NCBI GenBank assembly: GCA_963747555.1
Contig: CAVVFZ010000009.1
Span: 124,001-188,000, forward strand
Direction of reading: 5' to 3'
From: DUZB01 sp963747555
GTDB lineage: Bacteria; Desulfobacterota; DSM-4660; Desulfatiglandales; Desulfatiglandaceae
DNA: 64,000 nucleotides
Part shown: positions 35,736 to 44,488 of the stretch, one piece after another
Numbering within the stretch: position 1 is the first letter of the stretch
How the letters are laid out: the number at the start of each line of letters is the position of its first letter
Notes under the pieces: generated by a model
Seen by the model: the letters and a program-made list of their open reading frames with translations, nothing else
Told to the model about the DNA's origin: nothing
The model's database searches: none
Made by a program: the position numbers and the translations under genes

Positions 35736-37220
35736 ATGGCTATAAGCATTGCATTGATTATTCTTTTAGGGCTGTGCGGCGACTACCTGTTTCGTCAGCT
35801 GAAACTACCGGGTTTAGTGGGAATGCTGCTCGTGGGTGTGCTCATAGGCCCCTATCTCCTGAATTTCATATCTCCGGAGATGATGACCGTCTCCGGCGAT
35901 TTTCGAAAGATCGCCCTCATTGTGATCCTGCTTCGGGCCGGCTTTGAACTACGGCGTGATACCCTTAATCGTGTCGGAAGGGCCGCAGTGACCATGAGCG
36001 CCGTTCCGGCGCTTTTCGAGATTGCCGGCATCATACTGGTGGCGCCCAGACTGCTGGGGGTTTCCTATCTGGAAGCCGCGATTCTCGGCTCCATCCTCGG
36101 GGCCGTTTCTCCTGCTGTGGTGGTGCCTCTGATGATCGATTTCATGGACCGGGGTCGCGGCACAAAAAAAGGCATCCCCACCCTCATCCTGGGCGCTTCG
36201 TCGGTGGATGACGTGTTCGTTATAGTTCTCTTTACCGTTTTTCTGGGCATGTATGGTGGAGGGGAGGTAAACCTGTGGGTCAAGCTTGCCGAAATTCCTC
36301 TCAGCATCGTCCTCGGGATCTTGGCGGGTCTGATCCCCGGCTACATTCTTTATCTCCTTTTTACGAAATATGACTGGCGCCCACCCAAGCGGACCATCGT
36401 GGTCATGGGAATTGCCATCTTTCTCACCTGGCTTGAGCAGGCACTGGAACACTGGGTCCCGATTGCAAGTCTGCTGGGTGTTATGGCCATCGGTTTTGTG
36501 GTGCTGGAAAAGTCCGAAGCCATTGCCCATATTATTTCACAAAAGCTGAAGAAGCTCTGGATGTTTGCCGAACTCCTCCTGTTTGTGCTGGTGGGCAGCC
36601 AGGTCAATATTCAAGTGGCCTGGAAAGCGGGCTTGATGGGAACGCTTGTGATTCTGGTGGGCCTTCTGTTTAGAAGCGTGGGGACCTATGTCTCCCTTTT
36701 CGGAACAGACCTGAGCGTAAAAGAAAAACTTTTTTGTGTGGTGGCCTATATCCCCAAGGCCACTGTTCAGGCCGCTATTGGCGCTGTGCCGCTGGCCGCA
36801 GGTGTGGCCTCAGGAGAGCTCATTCTGGCTATTGCGGTGCTCTCCATTTTACTTACCGCTCCCATTGGGGCGATCGGCATCAAGATCCTGGGAGAGCGCA
36901 TTCTGGACAGTGGTGAACGTTCGTCTTACAGGTTCAAGGAACTGAGGGAAAGTATGGGCCTCCCTCGAGTGGGAGAACGGATCAGAAGCAAAGAATTTGA
37001 CACTGTCTGGAAGGTAATCGAAGAGAAGGAGACCTGGGTCGAGGCGCAGGATGCGTTCGGTGAAGGGGAGGGGACAGCGCCACTGTTGCCTGCCATCTCG
37101 CTACGATACTGGAAGGAAGGCACGAGCAGTGGTCCGGGCACCGGGAAGACTCTGGGCTACCGCTACAGTGAGCTGGATTCCCCCTTTAAAGCTCACTGGG
37201 AGATCATTTACGACTGGTAA
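35736..37220 (+). CDS. Cation/proton antiporter (CPA family)
   Basis: 494 residues, about 12 hydrophobic helices in the first 400 and a hydrophilic C-terminal 90. IILLGLCGDYLFRQLKLPGL starts it. LILGASSVDDVFVIVLFTVF contains the paired Asp (DD) of Na+/H+ and K+/H+ antiporters that bind ion and proton. FCVVAYIPKATVQAAIGAVP is a second conserved motif. The C-terminus (YRFKELRESMGLPR...) lacks a TrkA/RCK domain. Exchange of Na+, Li+ or K+ for H+ is expected. The leader with terminators suggests ion-dependent control. AGGAGG site at 35723. Confidence 0.85.
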   Translation: MAISIALIILLGLCGDYLFRQLKLPGLVGMLLVGVLIGPYLLNFISPEMMTVSGDFRKIALIVILLRAGFELRRDTLNRVGRAAVTMSAVPALFEIAGIILVAPRLLGVSYLEAAILGSILGAVSPAVVVPLMIDFMDRGRGTKKGIPTLILGASSVDDVFVIVLFTVFLGMYGGGEVNLWVKLAEIPLSIVLGILAGLIPGYILYLLFTKYDWRPPKRTIVVMGIAIFLTWLEQALEHWVPIASLLGVMAIGFVVLEKSEAIAHIISQKLKKLWMFAELLLFVLVGSQVNIQVAWKAGLMGTLVILVGLLFRSVGTYVSLFGTDLSVKEKLFCVVAYIPKATVQAAIGAVPLAAGVASGELILAIAVLSILLTAPIGAIGIKILGERILDSGERSSYRFKELRESMGLPRVGERIRSKEFDTVWKVIEEKETWVEAQDAFGEGEGTAPLLPAISLRYWKEGTSSGPGTGKTLGYRYSELDSPFKAHWEIIYDW

Positions 37221-37242
37221 GGCACTGCATATAGTTATAAAC

Positions 37243-37271
37243 TTGACGCAAGAGTCGGTTGTTGATACTGT
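37243..37271 (+). promoter_or_regulatory. Sigma70-like promoter for purB
   Basis: TTGACG (37243-37248) and TACTGT (37266-37271) with a 17-bp spacer, about 140 bp before the purB ATG. The rest of the gap 37272-37414 holds no other clear feature. Confidence 0.45.
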
Positions 37272-37414
37272 TTTTGGCGTATTTCGTAACTTGACGTAGG
37301 TCCTCCTGGAGCCGTGCACCACAGTATATTTCGGTCGAGGCGGACGATTGTGAAAGAATTTTGACGGTGGATTTGTTTCGGAACATTTTCCCCCGATTGG
37401 GATAGAGGAAAAAC

Positions 37415-38842
37415 ATGACCAACAGCAATGTATTGTCGCAGCGATACGCGAGCCATGAAATCAATGAAATCTTTTCGGAGAAGGGAAGGATTCTGGCTGA
37501 ACGCGAGCTTTGGATCGCAGTGATGCGGGCCCAGAAGAAACTGGGGCTTTCGATCCCGTCCGATGTGATCGAGGGTTATGAAGCGGCAAAAGAGGTTATC
37601 GATCTGGACTTTATCAAACAGCGGGAGCTGGAAACCAAACATGATGTCAAAGCCAAGATCGAGGGCTTTGTGAAGGCGGCCAACCAGGCGGAACATATCC
37701 ACAAAGGCATGACCAGTCGGGATCTCACCGACAATGTGGAACAGATGCAGTTTAAGAAGGCCTCCCGGATTATTCTTGGCCGGTATGTGTCGGTCCTCCG
37801 ACATCTGCTGGATAGGGCTTCGGAATACCGGGATATTGTCCTTACGGCCCGAACCCATCATCAGGCCGCCCAACCCACACTGCTGGGAAGGCGTTTTTCC
37901 ATGTGGGCCGAAGAACTTCTGATTCATGTTTTAGCCTTCGAGGTCTTCCTGAGCACCTACCCTCTTCGAGGAATTAAAGGCCCGGTGGGCACCCAGTTTG
38001 ACATGCTGACCCTTCTGGGGAGTTCCGAAAAAACCCGCCTGCTGGAGCAGATGGTGGCGGAAAGCCTTGGATTCGAAAAGGTCCTGGATTCTACGGGCCA
38101 GGTGTATCCCCGCTCCCTGGATTATGCCCTTGTCAGCCATCTTGCCTTTATGGGTTCGGCCTGCGAAGACTTTGCCAAAGGAATGCGTCTCATGTCGGGC
38201 TATGAACTGGTGACCGAGGGATTCAAGAAAGGACAGGTGGGCTCCAGCGCCATGCCGCACAAGATGAACACGCGGAGCAGCGAACGGATCTGCGGATTTT
38301 CCCATTTGATCAAAATGTACGCGGACGGGGCGTCCCGATTAGCCGGGGATCAGTGGGAAGAAGGGGATGTGTCCTGTTCCGTGGTTCGAAGGATTGTGAT
38401 GCCCGATGCCATGTATGCCTCGGATGGCCTGTGCGAGACCACCCTCACGGTCCTTGTTAATATGGGGGCGTATCCTGTAATCATTCAAAAAGAGGTGGAG
38501 CGATACCTGCCCTTTTTGGCCAGTACGGAGATCCTCATGACGGCGGTCAAGGCCGGGGTAGGAAGAGAAACGGCCCATGATGCCATAAAACGCCATGCAG
38601 TGGCCGAGGCCATGTCCATGCGGGAAAAGGGAACGTCGCCGCGGCTTTCCCGGAGACTGGCCGAGGATGAAGTGTTCAGGGAGGCGGGCGTAACCGAGGA
38701 GCAGATCAACAAAATCCTGGAAGACGCCGACCATTTTGCGGGAAATGCCCCTGCACAGATTCAGGAGGTGCGGTCCAAGGCCGAGCCTCTCTTTAAACGA
38801 TATGCTGAAGCGGCACGTTACGAGCCTGGTGATATTTTGTGA
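37415..38842 (+). CDS. purB: Adenylosuccinate lyase
   Basis: 475 residues of the fumarase/aspartase superfamily. It splits SAICAR and adenylosuccinate in purine synthesis. Signature GSSAMPHKMNTR (about 290-300), with catalytic His in the TARTHHQAAQP block (about 150) and the DNVEQMQFKKAS region. The C-terminus (ERYLPFLASTEILMTAVKAG) matches the PurB C-terminal domain. No frameshift. Confidence 0.92.
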   Translation: MTNSNVLSQRYASHEINEIFSEKGRILAERELWIAVMRAQKKLGLSIPSDVIEGYEAAKEVIDLDFIKQRELETKHDVKAKIEGFVKAANQAEHIHKGMTSRDLTDNVEQMQFKKASRIILGRYVSVLRHLLDRASEYRDIVLTARTHHQAAQPTLLGRRFSMWAEELLIHVLAFEVFLSTYPLRGIKGPVGTQFDMLTLLGSSEKTRLLEQMVAESLGFEKVLDSTGQVYPRSLDYALVSHLAFMGSACEDFAKGMRLMSGYELVTEGFKKGQVGSSAMPHKMNTRSSERICGFSHLIKMYADGASRLAGDQWEEGDVSCSVVRRIVMPDAMYASDGLCETTLTVLVNMGAYPVIIQKEVERYLPFLASTEILMTAVKAGVGRETAHDAIKRHAVAEAMSMREKGTSPRLSRRLAEDEVFREAGVTEEQINKILEDADHFAGNAPAQIQEVRSKAEPLFKRYAEAARYEPGDIL

Positions 38843-38855
38843 CAAGAAATTTTTT

Positions 38856-38921
38856 ACCATGAAGGCCATGAAGAGGGATTTATGCGCTTAAACCCTTCAT
38901 GTTCTTCATGTCCTTCATGGT
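38856..38921. repeat. Imperfect ATGAAGG palindrome
   Basis: ACCATGAAGGCCATGAAG (38856-38873) faces CCTTCATGTTCTTCATGT and CCTTCATGGT (38894-38921), made of tandem ATGAAG/CTTCAT steps. It fills the purB-hinT gap and could act as a terminator-like hairpin. Confidence 0.6.
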
Positions 38922-38981
38922 GGTGAGCTGTTCATGGGTTTACTGTCGCGTGTTCCACGATATCCATAAGGAGGAAAAGAA

Positions 38982-39314
38982 ATGGAAGAAACAGAATGTA
39001 TCTTCTGCCAGATTGTCCGCGGGGAATCGGCGGCGAAACTGGTTTACGAAGAAGAGAACCTGGTGGCCTTCAACGATATCAAGCCCCATGCGCCGGTACA
39101 TATCCTTCTTGTGCCGAAAAAGCATATTCGAAGCATCAATGACCTGGAAGAAGAGGATCGTGCCGTACTCGCCGACCTGGTTTTCGCCGCCAAAAAACTC
39201 GCGGTGGAACAGGGGATTGCCAAGACCGGCTACAAACTGGTCTACAATGTGGAACGGGGCGGGGGCCAATTTGTTTTCCATCTGCACCTGCACCTCATCG
39301 GAGGTTGGAAATAG
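38982..39314 (+). CDS. HIT-family nucleotide hydrolase (HinT-like)
   Basis: 110 residues. CIFCQIVRGESAAKLVYEEE starts it; the histidine triad is HLHLHLIGG near the C-terminus (about 98-106), where the middle His is the nucleophile for nucleotide phosphoramidate hydrolysis. AGGAGGAAAAG site precedes the ATG. Confidence 0.92.
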   Translation: MEETECIFCQIVRGESAAKLVYEEENLVAFNDIKPHAPVHILLVPKKHIRSINDLEEEDRAVLADLVFAAKKLAVEQGIAKTGYKLVYNVERGGGQFVFHLHLHLIGGWK

Positions 39315-39340
39315 GCCCTTTTGCCGTGAAGGAGTTTGTG

Positions 39341-40327
39341 ATGAAATATCGAGGTCTGCCCGTCCAAAGTCTGGGCTTTTTCCCTACGCCCATAATGGAA
39401 CTCAACCGACTCTCCGCCTATCTCGGCGGTCCCCGAATCCTGATGAAGCGGGATGACCATACCGGTCTTGCTTTTGGAGGAAACAAAACCCGAAAGCTTG
39501 AATTCCTGGCCGCCGAGGCCCTGGAGCAGGGATGTGATCTCCTGATTACGGGTGGCGCGGAGCAATCAAACCATTGCCGTCAGACGGCGGCTGCTGCTGC
39601 TGTCTGCGGCCTTTCGTGTCACCTGGTTTTGGGTGGCGAGGCCCCTTCCGCCTCAAACGGCAACTTGCTTCTGAACAGGCTTCTGGGCGCTGTACTCCAC
39701 TGGACCGGAGAGTTTCGCAAAGGGGAGAAGATCCCCGAGATTGCAGAGACGCTCAGGCGTGCAGGGCACAAACCCTGCATCGTGCCCTATGGAGGGTCCA
39801 ACAGCACGGGCGCCACCGGTTACGCAAGGGCCGTGGAGGAGATCAGCGTGCAGTTGGAGGAGATGGGGGAACGTATTTCTCATGTGGTGTTCGCCTCAAG
39901 TTCAGGCGGAACGCAGGCGGGCCTGGCCGTGGGGAAGGCCCTCTGCGGGCAAACTTTCGACCTTGTGGGCATTCGGATTGACAAGGGCGAAGCGGGTGAA
40001 CTTCCCTACGATCAACATCTTGCCGGTCTTGCGGGAGAGACGGCACAAAAACTGGGAATGAACCGGGATTTTTCTCCTTCGGAATTCATTATCCGTGAGG
40101 ATTTTAATGGGGCGGGGTACGGCGTTGTAGGCGATGGGGAACGCCGGGCCATCAAACTTGTCGCAGGGCAGGAAGGGGTATTGCTTGATCCTGTCTACAC
40201 CGGAAGGGCCATGGCGGGACTGATTCATATGATTGAACAGGGGGAATTTAAAAAGGACGATGTAGTCCTTTTCTGGCACACAGGCGGGGCGCCGGCCCTG
40301 TTCTCCTACGCGGCTGAGCTTATCTGA
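39341..40327 (+). CDS. D-cysteine desulfhydrase / ACC deaminase family PLP enzyme
   Basis: About 328 residues starting MKYRGLPVQSLGFFPTPIME. RDDHTGLAFGGNKTRKLEFL holds the PLP-binding Lys (in GGNKTRK). TGGAEQSNHCRQTAAAAA and YGGSNSTGATGYARAVEE are the substrate and phosphate loops; LDPVYTGRAMAGL is the C-terminal signature. Family members act on D-cysteine, ACC or pyridoxal-aminos; the Glu/Tyr/Ser choice that separates them cannot be settled by eye. AAGGAG site 8 nt before the ATG. Confidence 0.82.
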   Translation: MKYRGLPVQSLGFFPTPIMELNRLSAYLGGPRILMKRDDHTGLAFGGNKTRKLEFLAAEALEQGCDLLITGGAEQSNHCRQTAAAAAVCGLSCHLVLGGEAPSASNGNLLLNRLLGAVLHWTGEFRKGEKIPEIAETLRRAGHKPCIVPYGGSNSTGATGYARAVEEISVQLEEMGERISHVVFASSSGGTQAGLAVGKALCGQTFDLVGIRIDKGEAGELPYDQHLAGLAGETAQKLGMNRDFSPSEFIIREDFNGAGYGVVGDGERRAIKLVAGQEGVLLDPVYTGRAMAGLIHMIEQGEFKKDDVVLFWHTGGAPALFSYAAELI

Positions 40328-41877
40328 TTCTTCCTCTTCCGGAAGAAAATCCAAATAATCCACACTAAGGTGATCAGAAGCAATCCGGCGGCAAAGCTAT
40401 CTCCGATCCGGGTATAGAGGCTCTTCTTTCCGGACGGGATAGAGATGGTCCGCGTGAGGACGGCCTCGGTGAAAAGGGCGCTTGAGCCCTGAATCCTCCC
40501 GTCCGATCCGATGACTGCGCTAATCCCTGTATTGGCTGCCCGCAACATGGGTCTTCTATTCTCCACACAGCGAAAGACCGCCATGCTCAGGTGCTGAAAA
40601 GGAGCACTGGTCATGCCATACCAGGCGTCGTTGGTCAGGTTTACAAGGAGATCAGCCCCATTCGCGGACAGCTCTCTTGCCAGTTCAGGAAAAATGCCCT
40701 CAAAACAGATAAGGATTCCAACGGAAACGCCGTCACTTTTCACGGGCAAGGCGGCGGCGCCCGGGGTGAAATCACCGGCTGACTGGACCAGGCGGTGTAT
40801 GAAAGGGAGGAATTTCTTCAGGGGAACATATTCTCCGAAGGGAACCAGATGGATTTTATCGTAATGTCGCACATCCATGGAACCGGGCTCGATCAGGTAG
40901 GCGCGGTTGAAAAATTCAACATGGTCCTTGGTACGCTTGAAGGCGGGACTTCCGAATATGAGGGTTGCGCCGGATTTTTTCGACAGGGCAAAAATCAGGG
41001 GAACAAAGTCCCGGTTGTTTTGAAAGAAGAAAGGGAGAGATGTTTCGGGCCAGACAATGATTTGCGGCTTGAAAGAAAAGGTGGATTGGGTAAGCCTTTC
41101 GTATGTCAGTACCGTTTGCGCCTGAAACTGGGGGTCCCATTTCAGAGACTGGTCGATGTTTCCCTGGATGACAGCGGCATTGATTTTTTTGGTTCTGTTG
41201 TTTTCAAGGGAAATGTTCGACAGCCTGTAGTACCCATAGGAGAGGGTTCCGACCATCAGGATTGCCGCAAGAGGAATCTCCCATTTTAGAACTCGTCCCA
41301 CAGGCCGGGGGGAGCTGAACAGCGCGCGATAGAGAACGACATTTACGATGACGATAAGAAAAGACAGGCCGTAAACACCGAAAAGGTCGGCGATCTGGAT
41401 AACGGGCAGGTGTTGGAACTGACTGTATCCCAGCAGGCACCAGGGGAAGCCGGTCAGAAAATGGGCTTTGGCATATTCCAGACCGACCCAGAAACAGGCT
41501 GTAAAAGGAACAAAAAAGCGGGAATCCTGGAGAAATGAGGTCAAACAGGAAAAAAGTCCGGTGAACAAAGAGAGATAAAGGGATAATAGAACCAGCGCCA
41601 ACAGACTTATGAAGAAGCCCAGATTTCCGTAGTGGTCAAGGACAACGATGATCCAGTAGATGAGGGTCAGGAAGTGGACCAGCCCTGCCATGACCCCCAG
41701 CTTGAAAGCGGAAAAACCGGAGCGGTTTTCAATGCTCTTCAAGAGCGGAATCAAAGCGATCCAGGCCGTGAAAGAAAGATAACCGGGGGGGAAGGCCGCC
41801 GTGAGCAGAAATCCCGATAATACCGCCAGCAGACAGGAGCGAAGAGTCAGGCCTTCACGCTTTTCAGGAATGGGCAT
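40306..41877 (-). CDS. lnt: Apolipoprotein N-acyltransferase Lnt
   Basis: 523 residues. Six to seven N-terminal membrane helices (LLAVLSGFLLTAAFPPGYLS and others), a nitrilase-like domain, then a last helix (FAAGLLLITLVWIIWIFF). Catalytic residues: Glu in VWPETSLPF (about 275), Lys in YDKIHLVPFGEYVP (about 345), Cys in GILICFEGIFPE (about 395). It adds the third acyl chain to lipoproteins in the inner membrane. The C-terminus overlaps the convergent desulfhydrase by 22 nt. Confidence 0.95.
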   Translation of the reverse strand: MPIPEKREGLTLRSCLLAVLSGFLLTAAFPPGYLSFTAWIALIPLLKSIENRSGFSAFKLGVMAGLVHFLTLIYWIIVVLDHYGNLGFFISLLALVLLSLYLSLFTGLFSCLTSFLQDSRFFVPFTACFWVGLEYAKAHFLTGFPWCLLGYSQFQHLPVIQIADLFGVYGLSFLIVIVNVVLYRALFSSPRPVGRVLKWEIPLAAILMVGTLSYGYYRLSNISLENNRTKKINAAVIQGNIDQSLKWDPQFQAQTVLTYERLTQSTFSFKPQIIVWPETSLPFFFQNNRDFVPLIFALSKKSGATLIFGSPAFKRTKDHVEFFNRAYLIEPGSMDVRHYDKIHLVPFGEYVPLKKFLPFIHRLVQSAGDFTPGAAALPVKSDGVSVGILICFEGIFPELARELSANGADLLVNLTNDAWYGMTSAPFQHLSMAVFRCVENRRPMLRAANTGISAVIGSDGRIQGSSALFTEAVLTRTISIPSGKKSLYTRIGDSFAAGLLLITLVWIIWIFFRKRKNQISSAA

Positions 41878-41886
41878 GGTATCCAG

Positions 41887-42777
41887 TCATACGTGGCCGG
41901 AATCAGGGATTGCGGGCTCTGTTGTTTCCGGGGCCACCGGAGTGATGTGTCGTGAGAAAAGAATCTTATCGATCTTCCTTTGATCCCCTTCCTGGATGGT
42001 GAACTCCATCCCGTCAAAGGTGATCTTTTCGCCCACTTCGGGGATTCTGCCCAACAGGTGGATGATAAACCCGCCGACGGATTCGAAATCGCCCTCCGGA
42101 AGTTTTATCTCGAGGGCTTCTTCCAGTTTTTCCACCTCCAATCGGGCATCAACAAGAAACGACCCGTCATCGAGGGGGATGAGCCGATCCGTTTCGTTGT
42201 CGTGCTCGTCCATGATTTCCCCGACAATCTCTTCCAGGATATCTTCTATGGTGATAATCCCCGCCGTACCCCCGTACTCATCGGTAACGACGGCAAGATG
42301 CTCTCTGTTTCTCTGCAGATCCTTGAGAAGGTCGCTGACCTTCCTTGTTCCCGGCACAAAAAAAGGAGTTCGAAGGATTTCCGGGGGAAGCTTTGAATCG
42401 CCGTCTTCGCCCAAAAACCGCAGGAGGTCCTTGGAGTGAAGAATCCCGATAATTTGGTCGATATTGTCTTTATGGATCGGTATCCTGGTATGTCCGCATT
42501 CGGTAACCAGATCTATGACCTGGCGGAGTGTGGAGTCCAAAGAGGCGGAAGAGATTTCAATTCGCGGGACCATGATGGAATGGGCGTCCATTTCCTTTAG
42601 ATCGAGCACCCCGTAAACCATATGGGATTCGTCGTTTGAAATGAGGCCCTTGGCCTGCCCTTCATCCATGAGGTCATGGATCTCTTCATTAAGGTCGTTG
42701 CTGTCGTCTATGTGGGACTTCTTCTTGAACAGAGATTTTAGAAAGGTCCAAAAATCTCTTTCAGGGTCATCTTCCAA
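41887..42777 (-). CDS. corC: CorC/HlyC-type CBS-domain protein
   Basis: 296 residues. A charged N-terminus (FLKSLFKKKSHIDDSNDLN), two CBS domains (MVPRIEISSASLDSTLRQVI; FVPGTRKVSDLLKDLQRN... EYGGTAGIITIEDILEEIVG), then the CorC_HlyC transporter-associated domain (FESVGGFIIHLLGRIPEVGE). No membrane helix. E. coli CorC aids Mg/Co efflux and sits next to lnt (as here: lnt lies 9 nt downstream). The order corC-lnt on one strand is a conserved operon. Confidence 0.9.
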   Translation of the reverse strand: MEDDPERDFWTFLKSLFKKKSHIDDSNDLNEEIHDLMDEGQAKGLISNDESHMVYGVLDLKEMDAHSIMVPRIEISSASLDSTLRQVIDLVTECGHTRIPIHKDNIDQIIGILHSKDLLRFLGEDGDSKLPPEILRTPFFVPGTRKVSDLLKDLQRNREHLAVVTDEYGGTAGIITIEDILEEIVGEIMDEHDNETDRLIPLDDGSFLVDARLEVEKLEEALEIKLPEGDFESVGGFIIHLLGRIPEVGEKITFDGMEFTIQEGDQRKIDKILFSRHITPVAPETTEPAIPDSGHV

Positions 42778-42926
42778 AATGTATTTTCTTCTCCTTTGCT
42801 TTCAGGTTTCGGTTGGGAGGCAGGGCAAACCGTGCTTTCTGCCGGTTAACGTGCGCCGCTTTTAAAAGGCCATGCCCAAAATAATCCTGATTATTGATTT
42901 TTCAATAGATTTTAGATTTTTAGGGG

Positions 42927-44195
42927 TCATGGATTCGAACAGTCTTCAACGGGATCTCCACAATCCTGACATTGCAGGTTCATCCATCTGCCTTGCAAGG
43001 TTGGACCTTCCGACCCGAAGGGGTTGCTTACCATCGCCTGAACCCAGTTGATAAAGGGAATCCCCGCCGAGTTTTCCGTGTAGAATTCCGGCGCCATCAG
43101 GATGGTGTGAATATCCCCGGCGGCAACATAGTATCTGTAGTTGGGGGCCAGGGCGGCCGTGTAATGGACGAAATCGAGCATCTGCGTGTGCCAGTCGCAC
43201 CAGACGGGATCGGTCAGGTCCCACAACTGGGGGTTTTCCGTGTTTAGCTGTACGTTGTAGAACCAGGCCTGGTTGGAATCCCAGGCGGTAGTGTACTGGG
43301 CGACTTTGCTTTCCGGATAGTAGGCCGAGATCAGGGCGTACATCTCCGCCTGGTTGAGGTCTTCGGGATGGGATTGATTATCAAAGCCCGGGATCCAAGC
43401 AGGGAACTGCACATTCCAGTTGGCCATTCCCGTGGTCTGGAAGTCCGGGGCTACCACTCCGTTGCCCGCATCCCCCAAGACGTATACCCGGGATTGGGGA
43501 AATGCTTCTTTGACGTAGGGAAAGCCCAAAATGGCGCCATAACTTCCCGCGCTGCTGCCGGCCACGAAAATTTGTCCGGGCGACGAAAAATGGTCCACGG
43601 CCCACTTTAAGGCCACCTGAAAATTTACAAAACCCCGATGCCTTATGGTCTGGGGGACGCCGCCATAAAGGTTCCATGTGTCGGGATAGACCGCATCTCT
43701 GGCGCCCCAGTGTATGTCTCCCGTGCAATAGGGAATGTAGACGAAATTCCAGTTTCGAAAAGGATTGCTTGGCTTGGCGCCGTCGAATATCCCCATTCCC
43801 CTGGGAAAAGCAAAGAGGATGGAAGGAGGAACCTCTTCGTAGTAGGTGTGTTCATAGAGACAATTCACCGAATCCCAGCAGGCGCCTCCTCCTTGGAAAT
43901 AGATGACCAGGTTGTTGGAACGTCCCTTTCTGGTGAAAAATGTGAATTTGCTATCATAGGTGATTTCTTCGCCGGTTTCCCCGTCGATGGTGGGGGGGCA
44001 GGCGGCACAGGACGGGGTAAGGCCATTGTAAGTGAATCCCGGGTATACCTGTGCAGGGTCTATTTCGGTCCACGGACCCGGAATGAACGAGAACTCCTTT
44101 CCCGGTGGAGTAGTCTCGGCAAAGGAATAAGAGATCGATAAAAACAAAGACAAAATGGCCACGGACACCATAAGGGTTCGGAGGGATTTTTTCAT
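42927..44195 (-). CDS. Secreted pectinacetylesterase/Notum-like hydrolase
   Basis: About 422 residues. Signal peptide MKKSLRTLMVSVAILSLFL, cleaved near SFA|ETT. The core FFTRKGRSNNLVIYFQGGGA (oxyanion GGGACW), FVAGSSAGSYGAILGFPYV (nucleophile Ser in GSSAG) and a late Asp and His (GDIHTILMAPEF) form the triad of the pectinacetylesterase (PAE) family. Cys pairs (CWDSVNC, CPP, CQDC) suggest disulfides. It de-esterifies some acylated compound outside the cytoplasm. The start at 44195 gives the signal; an upstream extension is not plausible. Confidence 0.8.
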   Translation of the reverse strand: MKKSLRTLMVSVAILSLFLSISYSFAETTPPGKEFSFIPGPWTEIDPAQVYPGFTYNGLTPSCAACPPTIDGETGEEITYDSKFTFFTRKGRSNNLVIYFQGGGACWDSVNCLYEHTYYEEVPPSILFAFPRGMGIFDGAKPSNPFRNWNFVYIPYCTGDIHWGARDAVYPDTWNLYGGVPQTIRHRGFVNFQVALKWAVDHFSSPGQIFVAGSSAGSYGAILGFPYVKEAFPQSRVYVLGDAGNGVVAPDFQTTGMANWNVQFPAWIPGFDNQSHPEDLNQAEMYALISAYYPESKVAQYTTAWDSNQAWFYNVQLNTENPQLWDLTDPVWCDWHTQMLDFVHYTAALAPNYRYYVAAGDIHTILMAPEFYTENSAGIPFINWVQAMVSNPFGSEGPTLQGRWMNLQCQDCGDPVEDCSNP

Positions 44196-44324
44196 TTTTG
44201 TCTCCTTATAAAAGACTCTTTCCGGCCAGGCCCGGTTTAACACGATTTTTAAGAATCAAAGTTTAGAGAGTGGAAGTTCACGTGTCAAGACAAATTGGAA
44301 TAGTGGTACAATTCTCATCGTGTA

Positions 44325-44397
44325 TAGGTGCGGCTTTAGCCGCATTCGTCGGAAATTGAAAATGCTTCCATGGGAATTGCCGGCGAAAGCCGCACAT
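44325..44397. repeat. REP-like palindrome
   Basis: AGGTGCGGCTTTAGCCGCA (44325-44343) with a second half GCGAAAGCCGCAC (44385-44397). Same core family as at 45922 and later ones. The rest of the gap to 44488 shows no gene. Confidence 0.65.
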
Positions 44398-44488
44398 GGC
44401 TTGAGAAATTGGAGGCTTGCTGGTATAAGCTGAAAGCCGGAATACGATAGAGGGGAATAATATTCTTTTCCTTTTTGAGGTTCATACC

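Noticed and set aside
43638..44141. ORF of 167 codons opposite the pectinacetylesterase
   Set aside because: Shadow frame; the minus-strand protein has signal peptide and catalytic motifs.
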